Source: CAVVNN01 sp963749605 (lineage in GTDB: Bacteria > Actinomycetota > Thermoleophilia > Solirubrobacterales > 70-9). Taken from it: a DNA stretch of 64,000 bases. This document shows positions 27,234-37,632 of this stretch, one piece after another (the stretch's first letter is position 1; every line of letters begins with the position of its first letter). The notes under the pieces are model-generated. The model was not told the origin of the DNA. It did not search any database and saw only the letters and a list, made by a program, of their open reading frames with translations. The position numbers and the translations under genes were made by a program. The stretch spans positions 434,001-498,000 of the forward strand of contig CAVVNN010000004.1 of assembly GCA_963749605.1 (NCBI GenBank). The letters are read 5' to 3'.

Positions 27234-29882
27234 TTAGTTGCCCTTGCCCGCCGGCAGCGAGTACTTCGAGGGCTCTGTGGGGACGGTCGGGTTTTCGATT
27301 TCTCCCAGGCGCTTGATCAGCCGGTTCCACTTCTCCGGCGAGAGCTGACCGAGACCGGGGGTGAGGACGCTGGGCCCGCCGACGGTGGAGAGGAACTCCG
27401 CCATCCTGTGACCCCACACGGTTTCGACGCCCTCCGTGTATTCGGCGTGGCTGAGCGGGGTGCCGTTGGCGTCGGCGAAGCCCATCTCGATCGAGCCGCC
27501 GGGCACGAAGGTCGCGATCTCTTCGCCGGCGGAGACGCGCTGGCCCGGGCGCACGGTGGCTTGGACTCCCTCGTAGACGAAGATGACCTGGCCCGCCTGC
27601 GGCCCGTTCAGGAGCTTGTAGAGGACCCCGCCTCCTTCCGGCCAGCCCGGCGCGCCGGTACTGAGGATGACGGCGTCGCCGACCGCGGCGATCGGTCCGG
27701 TCCCGGTGAAGTCGACCCCCTGGTCGATGCGGCCGGTTGTCGCGTTGAGGAAGGGGCTGACGTATTCGACTTCGAAGCCCGGCGAGAAGCCGATGTGGAC
27801 GTGGTCGGCGTGGTCGGAGAGGGCGAAGCTGGTCGGCCCCGGCAGGTTCTCGAGCGAGATCACCTGGTGTGGGTGCATCGTCCCCTGCAGGCGCAGCACC
27901 GTTTTGATCAGCGCGTCGGCCAGCGTCCCCGTCCCCTGGTGGCCCATAACCGGGACGCCGTCGATCTCGGCGATGTCGACCGCGTCGCCGGTGCTGTGCT
28001 CGGAGACGTTGCCCGAGGAGGTGAGGTCTCCATGGCCGCACTCGAGCGAGGTGATCGTCAACCGGAAGCCTTTGGCGACCAGGTACTCGAGCGTCGCCAG
28101 GACCCGACGGTCGACCTTGCCGGAGGCGATGTCGGTGCGCCCACAGGGATAGATCGAGAGGCTCTTGTCGTCGAGGACGCGTTGCTGCAGAGCTTCCTTG
28201 GAGAGCAGCAGCACCCCGCCGACGCTGAGGTCGCGGGCGAAGGGGCTCTTGCCGTCGGCGCGGTAGATCGCGGTTGCTTCGAGCAGCTTCCAACCGTCGA
28301 GTACCGGCTTCGGGTCGATCCGCGGCGCGCCAACGCCGACCGGGCGGATCGAGAAGTTGATGTGCGGTTCGACGCCGTTGGCGCCCGGACCCACGCGGGC
28401 GATCACGGCGCCGCCGAGGACCCGTGCGCCGACTTGCAGCTGCTTGTGGGAGCGCTCGACACGGTTGCCGAGGCGGGCTCTGCCGCTGGGGTCGTGAGCC
28501 CGCTGCGGCAGTGCGTAGAGCCGCGGCCGCAGGTTCTCGGTGTTCACCACCGGCTGGCGCTTCACGCCGGTGTCGAGGGAGCCGCCGCCGGCGCGGACGA
28601 TCTGGCCCAGCTCGGCGTAGGTGAAGCGGTTGCCGTAGGCGTCTTCGAGGACGATGAACTTGCCCAGCTTGCGCGAGTGGCCGATCGCCTTGATCTTGCC
28701 GTCGTTGACGGCGACGACCGGCGCCCCCTGGTGAGAGAAGATGTTGATGCCGCGCCGGGTCGGCGAAGAGGAGATCACCTCGGCTGCGTTGCCCAGCGAC
28801 TTGCTGCCTTCGCTTCGCGGGGTGGCGCGTTTCAGCGTCTCGCGGACGGAGACGTCGTCGGCGTAGCGGGCGTCGGCGGCGACCGGGAAGTGGGCGCCCT
28901 CGGTGAGGCCGGTCAGCGAGCCGACCAAATTTGCCGGCAGCTTGCCGTAGACCCGCGCGTAGGTGAGCACCTCCTGCGCGTACCAGTCGGCGTGGTTGTA
29001 CGCGAGGATCGCGTTGTAGAGGTTCTTAGTGCCGCCGGCGACGTTGAGGTAGTGGGCCGCGGAGCAGATCGCGTCGACCGGGTTGTAGGGATCCTTGCGA
29101 CCGTCGCCGTTGGCGTCGAGGCCGTAGGTTTCCCAGGAGGACGGCAGGAACTGCATCCAGCCCACGGCGCCGGCGCTGGAGACGTTGAGGTTGGTGCCGA
29201 ACCCGGTCTCGATTTTGTTGATCGAGGCGAGCACCTGCCAGGGGATCCCGTACTGCGTTCCGCACGCCTGGTAGATCGGCAGCAGGAAGGGCGGGATCTC
29301 GAACGAGTCGATGACGAAGTTGGGGACGCCGATCGGAGCGGGGCCGAAGCTGGCGATCGTCGCCGTCGGATTGGCCGGAGTGGGGGAGCCGCCGTCGTTG
29401 AACTGCGAGCCTCCGGTGGCGGCTTCGGGTTGCGCCTGGTCGCCGCTCCCGGTGGCGCTGGGGAAGCTGACTCCCCCGTCGGCGCTGCCGCCGCTGGCTG
29501 AGATGCTCTGGTGGCGGACGACGCCGCCGTGCTGGCCTTTCGCACCGCCGTCGATCGGCGTGCCCTGATGGACCCCGCCGGGCTGGGTGGCGGCGACGGT
29601 GGCGCCGGCGCCGGCCACGGCGCTCGGCGCGGGCGCCTCGCTTTCGTCTGAGGGAGAGGTGCAGTCTGGATCGGCGGAGTCGAGGAGCCCGTCGCCGTCG
29701 TCGTCGACCCCATTGGCGCAGGCCGGAGCCTGGACAGAGGGAGCGGGGGTCGTCGCCGGGAGGAGCGTGGCCGGCGCGCCTTCGCCGGCCGCCAGCGAGT
29801 CCGCCCCCGCCATTCCCACGCCGAGCGCGGTCACGACCAAGAAGCCGGTCAGCGCAACGGTCAGTGCGAGCTTGTGTGTCAT
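27234..29882 (-). CDS. multi-domain secreted cell-wall hydrolase (lytic transglycosylase + LytM-like + M15-like)
   Basis: 882 aa. A signal peptide covers about 1-27. A low-complexity linker contains NGVDDDGDGLLDSADPDC (Ca-binding type). An SLT/MltB-like lytic transglycosylase domain spans about 195-310, with Glu225 in NKIETGFGTN and AVGWMQFLPSSW. A LytM-like fold (about 375-515) lacks most zinc ligands (FTYAELG, PHINFSIRP). A D-Ala-D-Ala carboxypeptidase (M15-type) domain (about 570-700) has SEHSTGDAVDI (His629, Asp636) and ADHVHIGF. A second degenerate LytM-like region follows GRIDQGVDFTG. The protein could both cut glycan strands and trim peptides. Divergent from a coiled-coil gene. Confidence 0.85.
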   Translation of the reverse strand: MTHKLALTVALTGFLVVTALGVGMAGADSLAAGEGAPATLLPATTPAPSVQAPACANGVDDDGDGLLDSADPDCTSPSDESEAPAPSAVAGAGATVAATQPGGVHQGTPIDGGAKGQHGGVVRHQSISASGGSADGGVSFPSATGSGDQAQPEAATGGSQFNDGGSPTPANPTATIASFGPAPIGVPNFVIDSFEIPPFLLPIYQACGTQYGIPWQVLASINKIETGFGTNLNVSSAGAVGWMQFLPSSWETYGLDANGDGRKDPYNPVDAICSAAHYLNVAGGTKNLYNAILAYNHADWYAQEVLTYARVYGKLPANLVGSLTGLTEGAHFPVAADARYADDVSVRETLKRATPRSEGSKSLGNAAEVISSSPTRRGINIFSHQGAPVVAVNDGKIKAIGHSRKLGKFIVLEDAYGNRFTYAELGQIVRAGGGSLDTGVKRQPVVNTENLRPRLYALPQRAHDPSGRARLGNRVERSHKQLQVGARVLGGAVIARVGPGANGVEPHINFSIRPVGVGAPRIDPKPVLDGWKLLEATAIYRADGKSPFARDLSVGGVLLLSKEALQQRVLDDKSLSIYPCGRTDIASGKVDRRVLATLEYLVAKGFRLTITSLECGHGDLTSSGNVSEHSTGDAVDIAEIDGVPVMGHQGTGTLADALIKTVLRLQGTMHPHQVISLENLPGPTSFALSDHADHVHIGFSPGFEVEYVSPFLNATTGRIDQGVDFTGTGPIAAVGDAVILSTGAPGWPEGGGVLYKLLNGPQAGQVIFVYEGVQATVRPGQRVSAGEEIATFVPGGSIEMGFADANGTPLSHAEYTEGVETVWGHRMAEFLSTVGGPSVLTPGLGQLSPEKWNRLIKRLGEIENPTVPTEPSKYSLPAGKGN

Positions 29883-30087
29883 CCCTTGGCGCCTAGTTCC
29901 CGCTGCAACGGATTACGCAACTCGTGTTCGTTCCTGCCGCACAGCGGACCCGACCAAGCTACTTGCTCGCCGAGGGGCACGCAACGGCTTGCGCCGCCCC
30001 CCAACAAGGCCTTAATCAATGTCGCATTCATGCCCGCAAGCCGGGAGCGTTTCAGTCGGGCCGGATGGGCTCGTTAAGCTGGTGTCA

Positions 30088-30408
30088 ATGACCGTCGACT
30101 ACGACGACCAGGACGGGCTTCGGGCACGCAGCGAGCAGGCGCTCGGCGAGCTCGCTCAGGCGGTGCTGGACAACCCCACCCTGCACAACGCGATCTCGGC
30201 CGCCTTCGGCGCCCGGGAGAAGGCGCTCGAGGCCCAGCAGGCGGCGATGAGCGCGCTCAACCTGCCCTCGGCGGGCGACGTCGAGCGCCTCGAGCGGCGC
30301 CTGCGCTCCTTTTCCCAGCGGCTGGAGGAGGTCGAGGAGCAGATCGACGAGATCTCGCGCGACCTCGGCGAGATCCGCCGCGGCCTGGCCAAAAAGAGCA
30401 AAGACTAA
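30088..30408 (+). CDS. coiled-coil protein, 106 aa, unknown function
   Basis: From ATG 30088 (MTVDYDDQDGLRARSEQAL). Residues about 15-55 form an amphipathic helix (HNAISAAFGAREKALEAQQ), and about 65-100 a heptad coiled coil (RLERRLRSFSQRLEEVEEQ), ending in lysines. The size and layout resemble small phasin-like or cell-pole scaffold proteins, but no firm match is claimed. The 205 bases upstream form the divergent region with the cell-wall hydrolase gene; I see no riboswitch in it. Confidence 0.65.
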   Translation: MTVDYDDQDGLRARSEQALGELAQAVLDNPTLHNAISAAFGAREKALEAQQAAMSALNLPSAGDVERLERRLRSFSQRLEEVEEQIDEISRDLGEIRRGLAKKSKD

Positions 30409-30417
30409 CCCTCGACA

Positions 30418-31059
30418 TCAGGGTGAGAGTGCGCTTGCGGCGGCCCGTCCGGCCCGCTTCGCGGCAGCCTCGAGATCCTCGTCGGCGATCTGCTCGCCGC
30501 CTGCGGCCGTCTCGACGATCAGGATCGCCGCGACGGCGACCCCGAGGGCGCGCCCTCGGGCCAGCACGGTGGCGGTCTGCATGTCGGCGGCAATCGCCCC
30601 GGGGGGGTGCGGTGTCGCTCGGCTGAGTGGCTCGTGGAAGCTCGCGACCATGACCGCGTCGCCCTCGCTGTCCAGCTCTCGCGCCAGCCGCTCGGTGAGA
30701 TCGGGGTCGGGGAGGGCGGTCTCGCCGTTGCCCTCGGCCGAGCCGACGATCAGCAGCGCGCCGGTCGCCGGCGCCGGGTCGTGCGCGACGCAGGTTCCCA
30801 CCCTCACCGCTCGGCGCACCCCCAGCTCGGCGAGATCGTCGAGCACGATCGCGGCGCTCGGTCCGCCCATCCCGGTCGCCTGGATCGTCAGCACCTCGCC
30901 CGCCGGAGTCCGCCCCGAGTAGCCCCAGAGACCGCGCGCGTGGTTGCTCATCTTCGGCGCCTCGAGCAACTCCTGCGCCAGCAGCAGCGCCCGGCCGGGG
31001 TCACCGACCAGGATGGCATCGGCGCCGATCGGCGCGGTGGGGCGGAGTCGCCTCGGCAC
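30418..31059 (-). CDS. nucleoside phosphorylase (DeoD/Udp, PNP_UDP_1 family)
   Basis: 213 aa from GTG 31059 (MPRRLRPTAPIGADAILVGDPG). Family motifs: ILVGDPGRA; GEVLTIQATGMGGPSAAI; GVRRAVRVGTC; the substrate loop ADMQTATVLARGRALGVAVAAILIV, with Met/Thr where other family members have MExA; and an acidic C-terminal helix. It catalyses phosphorolysis of purine or uridine nucleosides; exact base specificity is unclear. Divergent from the cyclase gene with only 28 bases between starts, and upstream of hpt, consistent with nucleoside salvage. Confidence 0.85.
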   Translation of the reverse strand: MPRRLRPTAPIGADAILVGDPGRALLLAQELLEAPKMSNHARGLWGYSGRTPAGEVLTIQATGMGGPSAAIVLDDLAELGVRRAVRVGTCVAHDPAPATGALLIVGSAEGNGETALPDPDLTERLARELDSEGDAVMVASFHEPLSRATPHPPGAIAADMQTATVLARGRALGVAVAAILIVETAAGGEQIADEDLEAAAKRAGRAAASALSP

Positions 31060-31087
31060 GGTGGCTGACCTTATCCTCGTGGGCGCG

Positions 31088-32278
31088 ATGCTCCACGACG
31101 AACGCATTTCCCTCAGCGAGGCCTCACGCCGCTCCGGTGTCCCCGCCGCCACCCTCAAGCGCTGGGCCGAGGAGAAGATCGTGCCGGTGCGACGGGGCCG
31201 CTGGACCGCGGTGGGGGCGGCGCAGGCGCGGGTGGTGCGGCGGATGCGGGAGCGCGGCCACTCGCTGGAGGATCTGCGCAGGGCCGGCCGCGAGGGCCGG
31301 CTCGCGTTCGGCTTCGCCGAAGAGCTGTTCTCCGAGGAGGAGGACCTGGTCACGGTCGAGGAGGTATCGGAGGAGACCGGACTGGAGCCGGAGCTGCTCG
31401 AGCGGATCCTCGCCATCCTCGGCACCCCGACCGAGCGCGAGCGGCTGCTCGGTTCCGCCGACGTCGCCGCACTGCGCCACTGCGCCCGCGTCCTCGCCGC
31501 CGGCTTCCCGCTCGTCGCCTTTCTCCAGCTCGTCCGGGTCTACGTCCAGTCGATGCGGCGCATCGCCGACGCCGAGGTGAGGTTGTTCCACCTCTACGTG
31601 CACGAGCCGATGATCCGCGATGCCATCCCCGAGCTGGAGATGGCGGAGGAGATGGGGGAGCTGGCATCCGACATCCTGCCGCTGGCGACGCCGCTGACCG
31701 AGTACCTCCACACTCGGTACCTGCGCTTCTTCCTCGAGCAGGACGTGGTCGGTCACATGGAGACCGACCTCGGCACCCCGGCCAGCGAGCTCGGCCAGGT
31801 CACGGTGACGCTCTGCTTCATCGACATCACCGGCTTCACCCGCTACACCGAGGAGGAGGGCGACCTAGAGGCCCTCGACGTGGTCGAGAACTTCGTCGAG
31901 ACGGTGGAGACGACGCTGCCGCCGGAGGCGACGATCGTGAAGACGATCGGCGACGAGGTGATGGTCGTCTCCCCCGATGTCGCCTCGCTGACCGAGTGGG
32001 CGGTTGGCTTCCTCGACCGCTTCTCCGAACGGCCGCACCCCCGCGTCGGCATCCACTATGCCGAGGCCGTCTACCGCGACGGAGACTACTTCGGCACCCA
32101 CGTCAACCTCGCGCACCGGGTGGTCACCCGGGCGCAGGCGGGGGAGGTGATGGTGACCGACCGAGTGGTCGAGGCGATCGCCGGACGCGACCATCTCGGG
32201 TTCGAGCCGATCGGCGAGGTCAGCCTCAAGGGCTTCCCGGCGCCGACCCCGCTCTTCCTCGTTCGCCACGCACCATGA
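31088..32278 (+). CDS. class III adenylate/guanylate cyclase with N-terminal MerR-like HTH
   Basis: 396 aa. The N-terminus (SLSEASRRSGVPAATLKRWAEE) looks like a MerR-type winged HTH, followed by a helical regulatory region of the Ad_cyc_reg kind to about residue 225. The catalytic domain has metal Asp246 in CFIDITGFTRYTEEEGD, then KTIGDEVMVVSP, and the transition-state Asn/Arg in GTHVNLAHRVVTRA. A single such domain acts as a homodimer. Substrate choice (ATP or GTP) cannot be fixed by eye. The stop overlaps the tilS ATG (ATGA). Confidence 0.88.
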   Translation: MLHDERISLSEASRRSGVPAATLKRWAEEKIVPVRRGRWTAVGAAQARVVRRMRERGHSLEDLRRAGREGRLAFGFAEELFSEEEDLVTVEEVSEETGLEPELLERILAILGTPTERERLLGSADVAALRHCARVLAAGFPLVAFLQLVRVYVQSMRRIADAEVRLFHLYVHEPMIRDAIPELEMAEEMGELASDILPLATPLTEYLHTRYLRFFLEQDVVGHMETDLGTPASELGQVTVTLCFIDITGFTRYTEEEGDLEALDVVENFVETVETTLPPEATIVKTIGDEVMVVSPDVASLTEWAVGFLDRFSERPHPRVGIHYAEAVYRDGDYFGTHVNLAHRVVTRAQAGEVMVTDRVVEAIAGRDHLGFEPIGEVSLKGFPAPTPLFLVRHAP

Positions 32279-33216
32279 GCGCGGAGGAGACCCTCGAGCG
32301 AGTGCGCGGCGGCGGGTTGCTGCCCGCTGGCACACCGGTTGTGGCGATGCTCTCCGGCGGTCGCGATTCGGTCTGCCTGCTCGACGTCGCGGTGAGGATC
32401 CTGGGGGCCGACGAGGTCGTCGCGCTTCATGTCAACTACGGGCTGCGCGAGGGCTCCGGCGAGGACGAGCGGCTCTGCGTTGAGCTGTGCGAGCGGCTTG
32501 GTGTGCGGTTGGAGGTCGAGCGGCCCCGGCGTCCCGAGGGCCCCGGCAACCTGCAGGCCTGGGCTCGCGACGTTCGCTACGGCGCGGCGGCGCGGCTGGC
32601 GCTGCCACATGGCGCCGCGATCGCCACCGGCCACACGGCGGACGACCAGGTCGAGACGATCCTCTACCGGCTCGCCTCCTCGCCGAGTCGGCGGGCGCTG
32701 CTGGGGATGCGCCCCCGGGACGGCCAGGTGGTGCGGCCGCTCCTCGCCTGCACCCGCGAGCAGACGACCGCCTACTGCGAGGAGCGTGAGCTCGCTTGGC
32801 GCGACGACGCGACCAACGAGGAGCCGACCTATGCGCGCAACCGGGTGCGCCACGGCCTCGTGCCCGCGCTGGCGGCGATCCACCCGGCGGCGGCCGCGAA
32901 CGTCCTGCGCACGGCTGAGCTGCTGCGCGACGAGGCCGACGTCCTCGACGCGCTGGTCGATGTCGAGTTGGAAGGATCGTCCAACGGCGCCCCCCGCAAC
33001 GCGATCGCGCTGGAGCGGCTGGCCGAGCTCCCCCCGGCCCTGCGCCGCCTGGTCGTGCAGCGTCTCGCCGACCTCGCCGCCGGCCGGCCGGTCCCCGGCG
33101 CCGCCAACCACGCGGACGAGGTCGCGGCGCTGCGCCGCACCGGCGCCGCGATGCTCGACCTGGGCGGCGGCGTCCGAGCCGTCGCCGAGCGCGGGATTGT
33201 GCGCGCCGAGCGTTAA
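32275..33216 (+). CDS. tilS: tRNA(Ile)-lysidine synthase TilS
   Basis: 313 aa. The N-type PP-loop ATPase motif SGGRDS lies at about 26-31, with VALHVNYGLREGSGEDE and ATGHTADDQVETILYRL. ARNRVRHGLVPAL is the family-specific segment. It modifies C34 of tRNA-Ile(CAU) to lysidine and is essential. It is short at the C-terminus relative to E. coli TilS, as usual in Actinobacteria. The ATG overlaps the cyclase stop. Confidence 0.92.
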   Translation: MSAEETLERVRGGGLLPAGTPVVAMLSGGRDSVCLLDVAVRILGADEVVALHVNYGLREGSGEDERLCVELCERLGVRLEVERPRRPEGPGNLQAWARDVRYGAAARLALPHGAAIATGHTADDQVETILYRLASSPSRRALLGMRPRDGQVVRPLLACTREQTTAYCEERELAWRDDATNEEPTYARNRVRHGLVPALAAIHPAAAANVLRTAELLRDEADVLDALVDVELEGSSNGAPRNAIALERLAELPPALRRLVVQRLADLAAGRPVPGAANHADEVAALRRTGAAMLDLGGGVRAVAERGIVRAER

Positions 33217-33226
33217 CCTCGCGCCC

Positions 33227-33754
33227 ATGGCCGACCCGGCGATCGGAGAGACCCTCGTCCCCAGCGACGAGCTGCAGCGTCGCGTTGCCGAGCTCGGCGC
33301 CGAGCTCAGCCGCGACTACGATGGCCGCGACCTGGTCATGGTCGGGGTGTTGAAGGGGGCGGTGCTGTTCCTCGCCGACCTGATGCGCAGCGTCAGCGTC
33401 GCCTGCGAGATCGATTTCATGGCTGTCTCCAGCTACGGCTCGCAGACGGACACCTCCGGCGTGGTGCGGATCCTCAAGGACCTCGACGCCCCGATCGAGG
33501 GCCGCCACGTGTTGATCGTCGAGGACATCATCGACTCCGGCCTCACGCTCCACTATCTGATGCGCAACCTCCGGGCCCGCAACCCCGCCTCGCTGGAGGT
33601 CTGCGCGCTGCTGACCAAGCCCGAGCGCCTCCGCGTCGACCTCTCGCCTCGCTATGTCGGCTTCGAGATCCCCAACCGCTTCGCGATCGGCTACGGCCTC
33701 GACCACGCGCAGCGCTACCGCAACCTCAATTACGTGGCGGCGCTTGCCGATTAG
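33227..33754 (+). CDS. hpt: hypoxanthine phosphoribosyltransferase
   Basis: 175 aa. PRPP motif: VLIVEDIIDSGLTL. Also GVLKGAVLFLADLMR, DFMAVSSYG and the C-terminal YVGFEIPNRFAIGYGLD with FEIPN/GYGLD of HPRT. It salvages hypoxanthine and guanine to nucleotides. ATG 33227, 10 bases after tilS, in the classic tilS-hpt-ftsH order. Confidence 0.95.
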   Translation: MADPAIGETLVPSDELQRRVAELGAELSRDYDGRDLVMVGVLKGAVLFLADLMRSVSVACEIDFMAVSSYGSQTDTSGVVRILKDLDAPIEGRHVLIVEDIIDSGLTLHYLMRNLRARNPASLEVCALLTKPERLRVDLSPRYVGFEIPNRFAIGYGLDHAQRYRNLNYVAALAD

Positions 33755-33790
33755 AGGGCGAAACCCCCCTGGTACGCTGATTTCCTCTCC

Positions 33791-35737
<1,947 letters not shown>

Positions 35738-35742
35738 GGCGC

Positions 35743-35825
35743 CACGGGGTGCCTCTCGCCCGGACAAATGCCGGGCTAATTAGCCCGGCATTTTGAGTAT
35801 CCGCCCGTTCGAGAGGCACCCCGTG
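35743..35825 (+). promoter_or_regulatory. nested inverted repeat between ftsH and folP covering the folP start
   Basis: The outer arms, 35743-35758 (cacggggtgcctctcg) and 35810-35825 (cgagaggcaccccgtg), are perfectly complementary over 16 bases. The right arm contains the folP SD-like gagagg and its GTG start. Inside lies a second perfect 14-base inverted repeat (35766-35793). In ftsH read-through RNA the outer stem would hide the folP ribosome site; an RNA starting after 35758 would not have it. Function is inferred from structure only. Confidence 0.6.
35766..35793 (+). terminator. rho-independent terminator after ftsH (inner hairpin)
   Basis: Perfect palindrome aaatgccgggctaa/ttagcccggcattt, the last bases forming a short T-run, 28 bases after the ftsH stop. 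GC-rich core with an AT loop. Confidence 0.75.
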
Positions 35826-36611
35826 TCCCCTCTTCTGATGGGTGTCGTCAACGTGACGCCGGATTCGTTCTCGGATGGGGGGCTGTACCTCGATCCGGGT
35901 GCGGCGATCACGCACGGGGAAGAGCTGGTTCGGGATGGGGCGGAGATCTTGGATGTGGGGGGCGAATCGACTCGGCCTGGGGCGGAGGCGGTGAGCGCCG
36001 AGGAGGAGCTGGCGCGGGTCGAGCCGGTGGTGAGCGAGCTGGCCGGGGGAGGCGCCGCGGTTTCGATCGACACCTCCAAGTCGTCGGTCGCCGAGGCTGC
36101 GCTCGACGCCGGGGCGACGATCGTCAACGATGTGACCGCGCTGCGGGGAGATCCCGAGATCGCGGCGCTGTGCGCCGATCGCGGCGCCGGTCTCGTACTC
36201 ATGCACATGAGGGGAGACCCGCGCACGATGCAGGAGAATCCTCTCTACGAGGACGTCGTCGACGAGGTCAAGGCATTCCTGGCGGAGCGGATGGAGGCGG
36301 CCCTGGCCGCCGGGGTCGAGGAGGAGAGGGTCTGGCTCGATCCCGGGATCGGGTTCGGCAAGACGCTCGAGCACAACATGGAGTTGCTGGCACGGCTAGG
36401 CGAGCTTCGCGACCTGGGGCGGCCACTGGTCGTCGGGACTTCGCGCAAGAGCTTCATCGGAAAGGTCGACGGGTCGCCGGCGAGCGAGCGCCTCGGGGGG
36501 ACGATCGCATCCTCGGTGTTCGCCGCTGCCGAGGGGGCTGACGTCCTCCGTATCCACGACGTCGCCGAGATGCGGCAGGCGATGACCGTCGCCGCCGCGA
36601 TCCTCGGGTAG
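35823..36611 (+). CDS. folP: dihydropteroate synthase FolP
   Basis: 262 aa from GTG 35823 (MSPLLMGVVNVTPDSFSDGG). An in-frame TTG at 35793 lies inside the terminator and is less likely. DHPS motifs: NVTPDSFSDGG, EILDVGGESTRPGA, IVNDVTALRGDPE, LMHMRGDPRTMQ, DPGIGFGKTLEHN, VGTSRKSFIG and the C-terminal RIHDVAEM. It condenses p-aminobenzoate with pterin pyrophosphate in folate synthesis; sulfonamide target. First gene of folP-folB-folK. Confidence 0.94.
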   Translation: MSPLLMGVVNVTPDSFSDGGLYLDPGAAITHGEELVRDGAEILDVGGESTRPGAEAVSAEEELARVEPVVSELAGGGAAVSIDTSKSSVAEAALDAGATIVNDVTALRGDPEIAALCADRGAGLVLMHMRGDPRTMQENPLYEDVVDEVKAFLAERMEAALAAGVEEERVWLDPGIGFGKTLEHNMELLARLGELRDLGRPLVVGTSRKSFIGKVDGSPASERLGGTIASSVFAAAEGADVLRIHDVAEMRQAMTVAAAILG

Positions 36612-36623
36612 GTTCCCCGTTCG

Positions 36624-37043
36624 ATGGAGGCTCACGGAAACGGGATCGAATCGAGCGTCGAGGTCGAGCTGCGCGGACTCTCGATCTACACCCACCACGG
36701 CGTCAGCGGCGCCGAGCAGGAGGTCGGGCAGCGGCTCGAGTTCGACGTCTCCTTCGACGTGCCCGACTGCGACGCGGTCCTGACCGACCGGCTCGAGGAC
36801 ACGGTCGACTACGCCCAGGTCTGCGACATCGTCGCCCTGGCCGCAACCGAGCGCAGCTACAAGACCCTGGAGCGCCTGGCCCAGGTCGTCGGCGAGCGGC
36901 TGATGGAGCGCTATGGCTGCGAGTCGGTCAGGGTTCGGATCGCCAAGCCCGAGCCGCCGCTTCCACTCGCGATCCAGGAGGTCGCCGTCGAGGTCACCCA
37001 CGAGCGGGGTGTGGATGAAGACGAAGGCGACGAGGCCGAGTAG
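36624..37043 (+). CDS. folB: dihydroneopterin aldolase FolB
   Basis: 139 aa. Typical ELRGLSIYTHHGVSGAEQEVGQ, with the catalytic Glu/Lys region VDYAQVCDIV, ERSYKTLERLAQVV and RIAKPEPPL. It cleaves dihydroneopterin to 6-hydroxymethyl-dihydropterin. 12 bases after folP. Confidence 0.94.
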   Translation: MEAHGNGIESSVEVELRGLSIYTHHGVSGAEQEVGQRLEFDVSFDVPDCDAVLTDRLEDTVDYAQVCDIVALAATERSYKTLERLAQVVGERLMERYGCESVRVRIAKPEPPLPLAIQEVAVEVTHERGVDEDEGDEAE

Positions 37044-37100
37044 CGATTGACGACTTTTCCACCCCATGGGGGGGTCAACTCGTCATTCGACGGTGAATCT

Positions 37101-37595
37101 ATGCGGATCGGGTACCTGGGGCTGGGGTCGAATGTGGGCGATCGTGCCGAACACCTGCGCGCTGCGATCGCGCTGCTGGATAAACGGGGCGTCGAGGTCG
37201 AGGCCGTCTCCTCGACGTATGAGACCGAGCCGGTGGGAGAGGTGCTCGACCAGCCGGACTTCCTCAACGCCGCGGTTCGCATCCGCACCGACCTCGAGCC
37301 CGAGGCGCTGCTCGACCTCTGCAAGCGGATCGAGGCCGAGCGCGGCCGCGCCCTCGACGCCCCTCGCCACAGCCCCCGTCCGCTCGACGTCGACCTGCTC
37401 CTGTTCGGCGACCTCGAGCTCTCCACCGAGCGGCTGACCCTCCCGCACCGGGAGGTGGCGACCCGTCGCTTCGTCCTCGCCCCCCTGCTGGAGCTGGACC
37501 CCGAGCTGGCCCTCCCAGACGGGACGCGTCTCGCCGACGCTCTCGCCGCCCTCGGCCCCGGCGAACGCGTCAATCGCTCGCCCTGCCGACTTTGA
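37101..37595 (+). CDS. folK: 6-hydroxymethyl-7,8-dihydropterin pyrophosphokinase FolK
   Basis: 164 aa from ATG 37101 (MRIGYLGLGSNVGDR); a TTG at 37047 would add an unlikely 18-residue leader. HPPK signatures: LGLGSNVGDR, SSTYETEPVG, DFLNAAVRI, RHSPRPLDVDLLLFGD and LPHREVATRRFVLAPLLELDP. It precedes FolP in the pathway. A short stem (acccca/tggggt) overlaps the stop. Confidence 0.93.
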   Translation: MRIGYLGLGSNVGDRAEHLRAAIALLDKRGVEVEAVSSTYETEPVGEVLDQPDFLNAAVRIRTDLEPEALLDLCKRIEAERGRALDAPRHSPRPLDVDLLLFGDLELSTERLTLPHREVATRRFVLAPLLELDPELALPDGTRLADALAALGPGERVNRSPCRL

Positions 37596-37632
37596 CCCCA
37601 ATCCGCTGGGGTGAAAGTGCGCAGCGGGAAAA

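Noticed and set aside
29883..30087. Possible ydaO (c-di-AMP) riboswitch before the cell-wall hydrolase gene, suggested by disA being present
   Set aside because: The conserved ydaO blocks such as the GGGUGAAUCC element are not found on the relevant strand.
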